Of a stretch of DNA of 62,290 nt, positions 1 through 7,389 are shown one piece after another. The stretch lies in IMG/VR virus record IMGVR_UViG_3300005529_000038, positions 1 to 62,290 of that record; one strand, written 5' to 3'. Made by a program: the position numbers and the translations under genes. Position 1 is the first letter of the stretch. Each line of letters begins with the position of its first letter. Origin of the DNA: a virus. The notes beneath the pieces are model-generated. The model worked only from the letters and a program-made list of their open reading frames with translations, was not told where the DNA came from and did no database searches.

Positions 1-326
1 GACCATTGCTTTGCTCGACGCGCCACACCTATCCGGCCATCCCCCGCCCCTCCTGACGACGCCTTGCCCATCCGAGCGTTACCCGACCCGGCCGGCCGCT
101 CCCCGCCATGCCTTTGCAAAAACCGCCGGTCCATTCCTTGCCTGCCTTGCCTCGTCTCGCCGGGCCTGGACCTGGCTGTCATTCCTGGCCGCGCCAGCCC
201 GACCATGCCTTTGCACAAGCTGCCATGCCACACCGCACCGGAGCGCGGACTCGCCTCGCCTGCCACGCCGGGCCTCTCATGGCACGCCTAGCCAATCCGG
301 AGAGCGCCGCACCATTCCTGCCATGC
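1..326 (-). repeat. Non-coding spacer with degenerate GGCNN pentanucleotide repeats
   Basis: No convincing gene is seen in this stretch. On the minus strand it reads as runs of GGCAT, GGCAA, GGCAG and GGCGT. The word TTGCAAAGGCATGG or a close variant appears twice (around 107-122 and 206-222). The spacer lies downstream of the leftward gene ending at 327. Similar runs occur at 1459-1595 and 5291-5360, so this is a recurring spacer type of the recombination operon. A purine-rich AGGAGGGG near 50 (minus strand) could be the ribosome site of a gene that continues off the left edge. Confidence 0.5.
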
Positions 327-824
327 CTAAGCCGCCGGGCGATCGTCACGCGCGGCATCTTCAAATGCGCGTTCGGCTTCGACCGCGATGTCGAGCATCC
401 GCTCGAAATGCGATGCGAGGCCGAACACCTTTGCGAGTGATCGACCGCGTGACAATGCGCCCTTCACTCTGGAAAGTTCGTCTTCGAGTTGGGCCCGAGC
501 CGCGGCACCGCGCCGCGCGATGCGCATCGTTTCGATGTAGCCCGTCTCGTCTTGCGACTGATCCGCGACGTAGTAAGGCGCGCTGATTTTGACGTCCTCG
601 AAGACGATCTGCAGCCGCACTTCCTTGATCAACGATCGCGCGGTGTCGCGCCAATGGGCCTCAGCTGCTTTCTGAATGTCCCATTGGAAACAGCTGTGCA
701 GCACGCTCTTGGGGTTGCGGGCAGCCGCGACGACCGTGTCAGGATGGACGCGGCCACTGCGGTCTGCGCAGGCCTTGATGGCCTTCGCCCTCAATTCCAG
801 GAGTGTCGTTGCTTTCTTCGCCAT
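327..824 (-). CDS. Hypothetical phage protein, 165 aa
   Basis: This is the last recognisable gene of the leftward recombination operon. The N-terminus (MAKKATTLLELRAKAIKACA) is basic and helical, and the C-terminal 60 residues are charged and probably helical. No family is recognised. It starts at ATG 822-824, overlapping the 3' end of the upstream frameshifted gene by about 34 bases, which suggests translational coupling. The protein has normal residue composition, unlike the arginine-rich opposite-strand frames. Placement next to exonuclease and annealing genes hints at an accessory recombination or replication role, but that is inference only. Confidence 0.7.
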   Translation of the reverse strand: MAKKATTLLELRAKAIKACADRSGRVHPDTVVAAARNPKSVLHSCFQWDIQKAAEAHWRDTARSLIKEVRLQIVFEDVKISAPYYVADQSQDETGYIETMRIARRGAAARAQLEDELSRVKGALSRGRSLAKVFGLASHFERMLDIAVEAERAFEDAARDDRPAA

Positions 825-1458
825 GGTTCACCGTCTGAGAGTTTTGGCGCCGGCGCGATCACGCGAAACTGACCGTATGATCCGCCCTTCTGCGGGCGCC
901 AGTCACCGAGACCGACAATGATGCCGGCGGCGGCGAGCAGGTTCACGATCTGCGATTCCTTGATCAGCGATGCAACGAACCTAACCTCGACAGTGCAGCA
1001 CCACGACGGGAATATCGGCCGCGTGCGAACGTCTGGCGTGCGCGCCATGTCGCTCGATCGCACCATCGCCATGAACATTTCCGGCAGGCCGAAGACGTTG
1101 ACCTGCGTCGACGCGATCGACGTAAGCGCGACATCTGCGCTTTCGTCGCGCCGGGAATATCAACCGCGGCAGCGGCCAGCGCTTTGCCAAATGCGTTGCT
1201 CGGATAGTGAAACAGCGCGGGCTCGGCGTTCGATCTGTTCTGATACAAGGCCTCGACGAATTCGGCCTTCGGGTCATGCTTCAGCGATTCCGACTTTTCG
1301 GCGCTGTTCTTTTTGCCGCTCGGTAGCAACAATTCATGCCACGCTTTTGAAGCGAAACGATGCATGACGAGCGGACTTGTCCCGACCAGGTTTGCCCTGA
1401 TCGTACCCATTCGAATTTCCTGGATCTCGACTGCGGTCTCTTTTGCCTTCTTCACCAT
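791..1458 (-). CDS. Conserved phage protein split by a -1 frameshift
   Basis: Two overlapping frames together give one sensible protein of about 222 aa. The first frame starts at ATG 1458 (MVKKAKETAVEIQEIRMG) behind an AGAGGAG ribosome site and stays protein-like to about 1128 (GATKAQMS). It then degenerates into arginine and serine runs. The -1 frame continues with ALTSIASTQVNVFGLPEMFM and ends at 791 with a coherent C-terminus (GLGDWRPQKGGSYGQFRVI). The GDWRPxKGGxYGxF ending resembles phage proteins often found beside recombinases, which is a family impression only. The break may be a sequencing indel, a real mutation or programmed frameshifting. No obvious slippery heptamer is seen at the junction. 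Confidence 0.65.
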
Positions 1459-1595
1459 GACAACGAAAAACTCCTCTGTTGTTCGCATTTGGTTGAGATT
1501 ATCCGGCCCAACCTTCCGGTCTTTGAAATGCCGGCCCTGCCATGCCATGCCCAGCGAGGCCTTACCGCTCCACATCAATCCGCGCCTGCCTCGCC
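1459..1595 (-). repeat. GGCNN repeat spacer between recombination genes
   Basis: This 137-base gap on the leftward operon contains GGCATGGCATGGCAGGG and GGCGAGGCAGGCGCGG on the minus strand. It is the same degenerate pentamer texture seen at 1-326 and 5291-5360. No coding frame of phage character runs through it. Confidence 0.5.
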
Positions 1596-2924
1596 TTAAC
1601 TCTTGTCCGCGTCCCTGATCTCGCGCTGCTTCTCGGCCAGCCGCTCCTGCAACGCCTCGCGCGATTCGGAGGAGACGTTGCACTTGTTGCGCATCGTCTT
1701 CTCGCCGGACCATTGCTTGTCGCCAGCATCGGCGTCGACCAGCGCCTCGATCCAGCCTTGTGCGTGCTCGATATATTCGCGCTCATTGGCCGGAGCCCTG
1801 GGTGAGTCAGCCGGCTTGTCCTTCTCGGCTGTGGATGGCTTCGACTTGTCCACCGTTTCAACAGGCTTGGCCTTGTCGGCCGTCTTGCTGCCGGCATCGG
1901 CTTCTGTAGAAGTGGCCGGGCTCGCGGATGCTTTGCCTCCTGCATGCGTCCCGGCCTCCGAAGATTGCGCGGTCGTGGAGACCTCTTCGGCAGATTTCTT
2001 CGCTGACGAATTCGCCGCCTCGTCAGCGCTCGCGGCCTGGCCTTTGCCCGCCTCCCCGGCTGCGTTGGCCGGGCCGCTAGTCACCTCGCCAGTCGCTGGA
2101 TCGATGTGCTCGCCCTTCGGCGGGAAGCAATCATCGGCTGTTGCCATGCCGTCGGCGATGGCCTTGCCCATCGCGATGATCTTGGCAATGTCGGGCGCCA
2201 GCCAGTCCTTGCGCGCGCGGCCGAGCACAGCCTCGGCGCGGCTCACGTCGACGCCGATATTGGCAAGGCTCGCCGCGATCCTCTCGCGCCACTTCGCAAG
2301 GTCTTTGCCGATCTTCTCGACCAGCGAGTTCTTGGCCTGGTCGAACGCGTAGTCGGCGAAGGTCTGCAAGCTGTTGACGACGACGTTGCGGACGGCTTTC
2401 GAAACGCCGATCTGGAACGCAATGTCGAGCCGGCGCGCGTCGTCCGTGCCGCCCATCTTCGAACCGCCCTTGTTCTGTTGGAACGGGCGGGTCAGCGCAT
2501 AGCCGCTTTCGTAGTCGATGAACCTGGCATAGATCAACCAGCTCGGCCCGAGATCGATGACGCGGGTATCGATCTCGCAATTGCCATAGATGCGCGCGAG
2601 GTCATTGGCGAGCTTGATCGACGGGCCTTCGATGAAGTCCTGCACCCACTCGTCTTTGCCGGTCTCCTTGTTCTTGATCTTTTTGCGCACCGGGAATCGA
2701 TAGTACCAATCATCGCCGGCGGCGGCACCGAGCGCGGCGAGCTTCTGCAGCACGCGCTGTTCATCGCGGTAAATCGCGACCTTCTGCGCGCCGAACATGC
2801 GGTCGACACCGCCGGACGACATTGGCATGACCTGCAAGCCGTTGTCCTCGCGCGGCGCGGCTTGTGCGAAGGCATCGAGCGCACTGCGCCTGGACTCGCG
2901 TTCATCGTGGTCGATCGTGCTCAT
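1596..2924 (-). CDS. Putative single-strand annealing (recombination) protein, 442 aa
   Basis: The start is placed at ATG 2924 (MSTIDHDERESRRSALDAFA), just 8 bases after the upstream gene; the open frame upstream is arginine-rich out-of-frame sequence. Residues 1-250 form the conserved-looking part, with DDWYYRFPVRKKIKNK, EGPSIKLANDLARIYGN and KAVRNVVVNSLQTFADYAF. The C-terminal third is low-complexity and rich in A, S, K, E and T, probably disordered, ending in a short charged helix. A DNA-annealing role is inferred from its place two genes downstream of a YqaJ-type exonuclease, the usual SynExo arrangement. No Erf, RecT or Rad52 motif was assigned with certainty. Confidence 0.65.
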   Translation of the reverse strand: MSTIDHDERESRRSALDAFAQAAPREDNGLQVMPMSSGGVDRMFGAQKVAIYRDEQRVLQKLAALGAAAGDDWYYRFPVRKKIKNKETGKDEWVQDFIEGPSIKLANDLARIYGNCEIDTRVIDLGPSWLIYARFIDYESGYALTRPFQQNKGGSKMGGTDDARRLDIAFQIGVSKAVRNVVVNSLQTFADYAFDQAKNSLVEKIGKDLAKWRERIAASLANIGVDVSRAEAVLGRARKDWLAPDIAKIIAMGKAIADGMATADDCFPPKGEHIDPATGEVTSGPANAAGEAGKGQAASADEAANSSAKKSAEEVSTTAQSSEAGTHAGGKASASPATSTEADAGSKTADKAKPVETVDKSKPSTAEKDKPADSPRAPANEREYIEHAQGWIEALVDADAGDKQWSGEKTMRNKCNVSSESREALQERLAEKQREIRDADKS

Positions 2925-2932
2925 GGTCTCTC

Positions 2933-3712
2933 CTATTTGCGCCAGCGCGCTTTGTCGGTTTCGAAGATGCGGGCGCCGGTGATGGAGTGGCGGCCGGATT
3001 TGACGTAGGCGCGGAGCGCCTTCTCGATATCGGCCGCGGCGAGGAACGGCCGCAGCGCCTCCAGGTCGATGATATTGAGGTCGACGCTGTCGAAGGTCCA
3101 TTCGGTCTGCAGGCCGGCGGTGCCGCCGGTGGTGCGGGTGTGCGCGAGCGATGCCATCGGTGCGGCGGCTTCGCGTTCCTTGGCATTGGCGAAGGCGGTC
3201 AGGGCGCTCGCCTGCGCATCGGCCTTGATCGCCTCGACCGCATGCACGATTCCTGGCGCGGTCTCCGTCTTGGCCTTGGCCTCCTCGGCCTTGCGCAGCG
3301 CTTCGGCGGCGGCCTCAGCTGCGGCCTTGGCCTGCGCTTCGCGCGCCAGCCGTTCGCGCTCGGCCTTCTTTTTCAGATACGCGGTCCCGACCTTGTCGAG
3401 CACGGCGGCGCGGGCCAATGCACGCTGCTGCAGGCCAACCTTGAAAAAGGATTGGATGATGTTGCCGGCATCGATAATGGGCCGCTTTTCATCTTCGCGG
3501 ATGCCGTCAGTTTTCTTCTCAAAGGCCTTGAGGTCGGTGATGGTCTTGGTGAGCAGCGCCAGATCCTCTTCGTCCTCGAGGACCGGCGGCGTCTCGATGG
3601 CCTCCAGCGCCGCCAGCTCGGTTTCGAGGTGGGCATAGTCGGCCTTGAGCGATTCCGCGGTGACGATCGGCGGTCGCTGGTTGTCCTTCGGCGTGATGGC
3701 GCGCTCAGTCAT
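2933..3712 (-). CDS. Coiled-coil phage protein between exonuclease and annealing protein, 259 aa
   Basis: ATG 3712 overlaps the exonuclease stop (ATGA type), so the two genes are coupled. The first 115 residues are acidic and helical (ADYAHLETELAALEAIETPP). Residues 120-175 are a long A/E/K/R coiled coil. The last 60 residues (TEWTFDSVDLNIIDLEALRP) look like a small folded domain. Proteins of this layout accompany YqaJ exonucleases in other phages and plausibly bridge the recombination pair; this is inference. No catalytic motif is visible. Confidence 0.7.
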   Translation of the reverse strand: MTERAITPKDNQRPPIVTAESLKADYAHLETELAALEAIETPPVLEDEEDLALLTKTITDLKAFEKKTDGIREDEKRPIIDAGNIIQSFFKVGLQQRALARAAVLDKVGTAYLKKKAERERLAREAQAKAAAEAAAEALRKAEEAKAKTETAPGIVHAVEAIKADAQASALTAFANAKEREAAAPMASLAHTRTTGGTAGLQTEWTFDSVDLNIIDLEALRPFLAAADIEKALRAYVKSGRHSITGARIFETDKARWRK

Positions 3713-4659
3713 TTCTTCAAGATCCTCATGACGCGGTGGCCGCCCGGCGGGACCACATAGCTGCCGCGCTCCTGGTAGCGGTGGGAGATCCTGCGGCCGC
3801 CGGCGATCGTGATGATGCTGGCCTCGCCGAAGGCGTCGGCGAGCACGGTCTTGGCCTGCGCCTCCGCCTTCTCGGCTTCTTTCTTCATCTGGCGGGCGGC
3901 CTCGAGCTGATCGACCCAGCCAGGCAATTCGTTGTTGGCCGACAGATCAAGCTCGATGCCATTGTCGCGCGGATAGAGCGCCTTGATGATCTCGCCGTCG
4001 CGCTCGCTGTCGACCGGCGGCTGCAAGCCGGTGTCGAGATAGTTGGTGCGGAACGCCGCGACGCGCTCGCAAATCTTCTCCCAGGCCGCTTCGTTGCGCT
4101 CGAGATAGAACGGCTCGAGCGTCCACTTGAAGGCGTCGACCACCAGCGCGGCGATCAGGCCGCGGGCGCCGTCGGCGAGCATCGTCTCGGTCAAGGTCTG
4201 AAGCTGGTAGGCGAGCGGAGCGACGACAGGGCTGGCTTTGTCGCCGGGGTCCGCTCGCCAATGCAGGTCAAAGAACGGGCGTGACACCACCTTGGCCTGC
4301 ACGATCGTGATGCCGGGCAAACCGGGAATGATCGCGGCGCCGTCCGGCGTCGCGCCGATCCGCTTCTCAACATCACGGAAATAAACCTTGGCGCGGCGCA
4401 CCTCCCAATCCGGATAAAGATCCTCGATTGCGGAGAACACGGCCGCCTCGCCCCAGAGCCCGCGGCGCATCGCGTCGGTGGTCTCCTGCTGCGGCAGCTT
4501 GCCAAGCTTCTCGGCCCAGACCCGCACCGCGGTGTGGCCGTCGAAGATCGATTCGCCGCAGACGGCAGAGACGTCGGAGGCGGTGACGTCCTGCATGCGC
4601 AGCGCGAGCCAGGTCTCGCGGTCGCGCGCCGGGTCGATGGAAATGCGCTGGATCGTCAT
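3709..4659 (-). CDS. YqaJ-type viral recombinase exonuclease, 316 aa
   Basis: The N-terminal 180 residues carry the YqaJ/lambda-exonuclease fold signature. This comprises WLALRMQDVTASDVSAVCG, a GxxxE helix (GLWGEAAVFSAIEDLYPDW), GATPDG as the metal-binding aspartate and VQAKV as the E/Q-x-K motif. The family degrades one strand of double-stranded DNA 5' to 3' to give annealing substrates. The C-terminal 90 residues are a charged helical extension. The gene opens one base into the stop of the 116-aa upstream gene (TGATG) and overlaps the coiled-coil gene downstream. It forms a two-component recombination system with the putative annealing protein. Confidence 0.88.
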   Translation of the reverse strand: MTIQRISIDPARDRETWLALRMQDVTASDVSAVCGESIFDGHTAVRVWAEKLGKLPQQETTDAMRRGLWGEAAVFSAIEDLYPDWEVRRAKVYFRDVEKRIGATPDGAAIIPGLPGITIVQAKVVSRPFFDLHWRADPGDKASPVVAPLAYQLQTLTETMLADGARGLIAALVVDAFKWTLEPFYLERNEAAWEKICERVAAFRTNYLDTGLQPPVDSERDGEIIKALYPRDNGIELDLSANNELPGWVDQLEAARQMKKEAEKAEAQAKTVLADAFGEASIITIAGGRRISHRYQERGSYVVPPGGHRVMRILKK

Positions 4660-5009
4660 CAGTCTGGCACCTTCGGGTTGGGGTGGTTGCCGCCAGCCCG
4701 CAGCGCCAACCGAGAGACCTCAGCGGCATACTCGATATCGTGCTCTTGCGCCTTGGATGCGTAGTGAGCGAGCGCGTGACCGGCATTCCGATCGCGCAGG
4801 CGCATGACGAAAAACTCAGTGTCGATAGTGTCGCCCCAATCGATCACGCCAGCGCGCTCGAGCAGCGCGACCGCGTCATGGATTGCCTGGAGATCGGGGA
4901 CGTCGCCGTCGCCGCCATCATAAAGCTTTTCGATCTCAGCGAGCCGGCGGTTCTTGATCAGGCCATATTTGCCGTGGCCGTCGGCGTTGAGGTTGCGATC
5001 TAGTTTCAT
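4659..5009 (-). CDS. Hypothetical protein, 116 aa
   Basis: This is a charged soluble protein (MKLDRNLNADGHGKYGLIKN) with the motif FFVMRLRDRNAGHALAHYAS near residues 66-85 and no membrane segment. It is coupled at both ends, overlapping the HIRAN gene upstream and sharing one base with the exonuclease start. The family is not recognised. The setting suggests an accessory to recombination. Confidence 0.7.
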   Translation of the reverse strand: MKLDRNLNADGHGKYGLIKNRRLAEIEKLYDGGDGDVPDLQAIHDAVALLERAGVIDWGDTIDTEFFVMRLRDRNAGHALAHYASKAQEHDIEYAAEVSRLALRAGGNHPNPKVPD

Positions 5010-5290
5010 CGGCTGTCGACCTCGACCTGCGGCCAGCGCTCGCCGGTGACGCGATAGACGCCGGTGATCTCTTTCTGGCCGGCGGCGTCCATCTGGCGTG
5101 CGAGGCTGACAGCCTCCGTCGCCTTGATGAACGCGATATGCGTCGGTCCAAGATAGACAGCGACCGCGTTTGGATCGTGCGGATTCTCTGGATCGCGGCG
5201 CAGCGTCAGCGCCGTGCCAGCACTGAGGGATGCAACAAGCCGCTCACTCTTGCGATGCTGCATCCCCACCAATGTTGCGAGCTGCCTCAT
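5006..5290 (-). CDS. Standalone HIRAN-domain protein, 94 aa
   Basis: The start is set at ATG 5290 because AGGAGG lies seven bases upstream; an open frame reaches 5329 without a ribosome site. The sequence LTLRRDPENPHDPNAVAVYL, followed by a HIAFIKATEAVSLARQMD helix and a closing strand, is the HIRAN fold. In HLTF/Rad5 helicases this fold binds exposed single-strand 3' DNA ends, and it also occurs alone in phages and bacteria. Here it makes up almost the whole protein. Its place in the recombination operon fits recognition of processed DNA ends. Confidence 0.8.
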   Translation of the reverse strand: MRQLATLVGMQHRKSERLVASLSAGTALTLRRDPENPHDPNAVAVYLGPTHIAFIKATEAVSLARQMDAAGQKEITGVYRVTGERWPQVEVDSR

Positions 5291-5360
5291 AGTGCCCCTC
5301 CTGGCCAAGCCCTTGCCATTGCCCGCCACGCCATCACGTTCCTAGCCATGCCGGCCTCGC
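5291..5360 (-). repeat. GGCNN repeat spacer before the HIRAN gene
   Basis: On the minus strand this reads GGCGAGGCCGGCATGGC, then GGCGTGGCGGGCAATGGC, then AAGGGCTTGGCC. This is the third copy of the degenerate pentamer spacer in this operon. It ends in the strong AGGAGG ribosome site of the HIRAN gene. Confidence 0.5.
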
Positions 5361-5576
5361 CTAATCATCTTCCGACTCCGGTTCCTCGAAGGTTTGCAGT
5401 CCCCACCACTTGCTCATGCAGGCCGTGCAGAATTGCGCGGCATGCTTGTCGTTGAACAGGATCAGCGGCACTTCGCGCTCGCCGATCGACGTGAAGCAGT
5501 AGGAGCACAGCGCCGATTGCGTTGGGCTCCAGGCCACGCGGCTCCAATCGAAGCCGGGTTTTGGCTTGAGCGTCAT
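5361..5576 (-). CDS. Small zinc-ribbon-like protein, 71 aa
   Basis: Start chosen at ATG 5576 (MTLKPKPGFDWSRVAWSPTQ), overlapping the upstream stop. Two CxxC pairs (CSYC and CTAC) about 28 residues apart suggest a zinc-binding site. The C-terminus is acidic. The family is not recognised. It is followed by the 70-base repeat spacer. Confidence 0.65.
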   Translation of the reverse strand: MTLKPKPGFDWSRVAWSPTQSALCSYCFTSIGEREVPLILFNDKHAAQFCTACMSKWWGLQTFEEPESEDD

Positions 5577-5848
5577 GCGGTGACCAGATCGTACGCCTTG
5601 GCGAATTCGGCCTCGACGCAAAACGCCATCTGACTGAGCTGGTGGGCCAGGGCGTGAAGATCGCCGTTAAGCTTGATCACCTCATCATGCCGGCGCATCG
5701 CCCGTGCGACCTTGACGGCGCGGCTGATCTCGACCGCCTTGAGCAGCGCAATGTCGATCTCGACCTGGAGGTAAATGGTCCGGCTGTATTCGTCCGGCTG
5801 TTCCAAAACTGAAACTGCTGTGCGCAAGAAATCTGCCACCACGCGCAT
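5573..5848 (-). CDS. First gene of the leftward recombination operon, 91 aa
   Basis: Start at ATG 5848 (MRVVADFLRTAVSVLEQPDE) with AGGAG eight bases upstream; a GTG nine bases earlier would sit on the ribosome site. The protein is mostly helical with no membrane segment, and its family is unknown. It is read from the promoter at 5880-5902, so it is the promoter-proximal product of the early operon. Confidence 0.7.
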   Translation of the reverse strand: MRVVADFLRTAVSVLEQPDEYSRTIYLQVEIDIALLKAVEISRAVKVARAMRRHDEVIKLNGDLHALAHQLSQMAFCVEAEFAKAYDLVTA

Positions 5849-5876
5849 CTGAAACACTCCTGAGTTGCGTTAACGA

Positions 5877-5902
5877 TATGCATGGGGAATTACCCAAGTC
5901 AA
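5877..5902 (-). promoter_or_regulatory. Leftward early promoter with embedded operator
   Basis: On the minus strand TTGACT (5902-5897) is followed by TGGGTAATTCCCCATGCAT and a weak -10 (TATCGT or ATATCG at 17-18 base spacing). The near-palindrome GGGGAATTACCC lies wholly between -35 and -10, so a bound protein would block polymerase. It matches the operator of the opposing promoter at 17 of 19 positions. Confidence 0.65.
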
Positions 5903-5951
5903 CCCGGATTACACCAAATAAAATTTAAGTGGAACACCGTGCAAGTCACGG

Positions 5952-5981
5952 TTGACAAAATGGGTAATTTCCCATCCATCA
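5952..5981 (+). promoter_or_regulatory. Rightward promoter with the same operator in its spacer
   Basis: A perfect TTGACA (5952-5957) precedes TGGGTAATTTCCCATCCAT (5961-5979) and a weak -10 (CATCAT, 19-base spacing). Transcription would begin at or next to the ATG at 5988. Together with the lack of a ribosome site this implies a leaderless mRNA, as for lambda cI from PRM. The operator copy is oriented opposite to the leftward one. Confidence 0.6.
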
Positions 5982-5987
5982 TTCGGC

Positions 5988-6227
5988 ATGGTCAACATCG
6001 AGCAATTTTTCCAACTGGTCGAGCGCTACGCGGCCGTTAAGGGTCTGTCGGAGTCGACAGTCTCTCTGCGGCTGTTCAACGACGGCCAGCGACTGAAGAT
6101 CATGCGCGATGGTGGCGATCTCGGCCTGAGAAAGACGGCAGCTGCGGTGCAGCAAATGTCCGACGACTGGCCGGAGGGCGTCGCTTGGCCGAAGGGCATC
6201 AAGCGACCGAGGACGAAGGTGCAGTAG
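5988..6227 (+). CDS. Small HTH-like regulator of the divergent switch, 79 aa
   Basis: Start ATG 5988 (MVNIEQFFQLVERYAAVKGL). No Shine-Dalgarno precedes it. The segment KGLSESTVSLRLFNDGQRLK reads like a helix-turn-helix, with sequence similar to small phage DNA-binding proteins that recur in alphaproteobacterial phages. It sits alone to the right of the divergent operator region, the classic place for a repressor or Cro-like protein. Binding to the GGGNAATTACCC operators is therefore the natural inference. No dimerisation or cleavage domain is present. Confidence 0.6.
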   Translation: MVNIEQFFQLVERYAAVKGLSESTVSLRLFNDGQRLKIMRDGGDLGLRKTAAAVQQMSDDWPEGVAWPKGIKRPRTKVQ

Positions 6228-6354
6228 AGGTTGGGGAGTATCGCGGCCGGCATCACCGCCGCGAGGCATCCACGGAACAAGGATTTTCGACAGCCCCGCT
6301 GATGCCGGCGCGGGCCACGGATTTTTATTGCGTTTGGAATTGGAAGGTTTGGAA

Positions 6355-6852
6355 ATGCCGGAAGGCGATTGGACAGATTCGCGCATCAGGCTTCTCAGGC
6401 AGCTGATCGAAGCTGGCGCATCGGCCGGGCAGGCGCGCGATCAGATCAACGCGGCGATGGGCACTTCGTTTTCCCGTAACGCGGTCATCGGCAAGATGAG
6501 GCGGCTCGGCATCGTCTCGCAAAACAAGTGGGGCAAGCAGCCGGCGGACACCGTCAAGCTGAAACAGCCGAAAGAGTCCAAGCGCACCATCACCGTCCGC
6601 CACGCCGTGCCATCGCAGTCGCCCAAGCTGCCGGCGATGAAGGCCGCGCCGCCCCCGCAGGAAGTGATCAAGCCGTTCAAGCTACGCGAGCTTTACGGCG
6701 TCGCGGCCGAGCGCTGCACCTACACCGATGATTGCGATGAGCCGCCGGTCAGGGGCCGGTTCTACTGCGAAGCGCATTGCATGATCGTCTATCGGCCGCC
6801 GACGCAGCCGAGACAACCGCAACGTCCCCACCACCGTCCAACCAGGAGATGA
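6355..6852 (+). CDS. GcrA-family cell-cycle transcription regulator, 165 aa
   Basis: The start is ATG 6355 (MPEGDWTDSRIRLLRQLIEA), seven bases after GGAAGG. Residues 5-55 match the GcrA N-terminal HTH (WTD..., then SFSRNAVIGKMRRLGI). The C-terminal part has the family-type Cys cluster (RCTYTDDC, then RFYCEAHC). Host GcrA binds sigma70 holoenzyme and activates promoters containing CcrM-methylated GANTC sites. A phage copy could redirect host cell-cycle transcription or read the methylation state of phage DNA. The basic proline-rich linker and tail differ from chromosomal GcrA. It is the second gene of the rightward early operon. Confidence 0.85.
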   Translation: MPEGDWTDSRIRLLRQLIEAGASAGQARDQINAAMGTSFSRNAVIGKMRRLGIVSQNKWGKQPADTVKLKQPKESKRTITVRHAVPSQSPKLPAMKAAPPPQEVIKPFKLRELYGVAAERCTYTDDCDEPPVRGRFYCEAHCMIVYRPPTQPRQPQRPHHRPTRR

Positions 6853-6856
6853 CGAC

Positions 6857-7387
6857 ATGGCGAAAGCCAATGGCGAAGCTGCGACCGGGCCGCAACTGTC
6901 GAACGAAATGAACGACGACCAGCGCCACAAGCTGACGTCGGACTACTGCACGCGCTATGAGGCCGCGCTCGCGGCCAAGAAAGCGGCCGACAAGGCGATC
7001 AAGGATATCGGCAAGCTGGTGAAGGCCGATCTCGGCAAGAACGGCATGCGCGACATCCGCGACATGATCGAATTGCGAGATCCTGAGGGCGAGGCCCGCA
7101 TCAAGGAAGAGATGGAGGCGCGCGCCCGCGTGCTGCGCTGGATGAACGTCCCGATGCATACGCAGACGGAGCTGTTCCCCGACGTCGATCGCCGGCCGAT
7201 CACCGAGAAGGCTTTCGGCGACGGCAAGAAAGCCGGCATCTCCGGCGCTCCGCACGCCAACCCGTACCACCCGACCAACGACGGGCACGATGCCTGGAAC
7301 AAGGGCTACATCGCCGGCCAGGACGTCAACCTCGCCAAGATCAAGCCGATCGACACCGAGGCCGCGGCCGATAGCCTGGCGAGCTGA
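6857..7387 (+). CDS. Hypothetical protein with RMF-like C-terminal motif, 176 aa
   Basis: This starts 4 bases after the GcrA-like gene, with AGGAG upstream. Residues 20-100 form a charged helical region (YEAALAAKKAADKAIKDIGK and RDIRDMIELRDPEGEARIKE) weakly resembling GapR/DUF2312 DNA-binding proteins. The C-terminal NPYHPTNDGHDAWNKGYIAG resembles the NPY...AW..G motif of small ribosome-modulation-factor-like proteins. Both resemblances are by eye only. The position within the replication operon suggests a DNA-associated role. Confidence 0.6.
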   Translation: MAKANGEAATGPQLSNEMNDDQRHKLTSDYCTRYEAALAAKKAADKAIKDIGKLVKADLGKNGMRDIRDMIELRDPEGEARIKEEMEARARVLRWMNVPMHTQTELFPDVDRRPITEKAFGDGKKAGISGAPHANPYHPTNDGHDAWNKGYIAGQDVNLAKIKPIDTEAAADSLAS

Positions 7388-7389
7388 TC

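Noticed and set aside
1-326. Rightward open frame spanning 11-586
   Set aside because: Proline, arginine and serine-rich translation arising from the GGCNN repeats and the antisense of the 165-aa gene.
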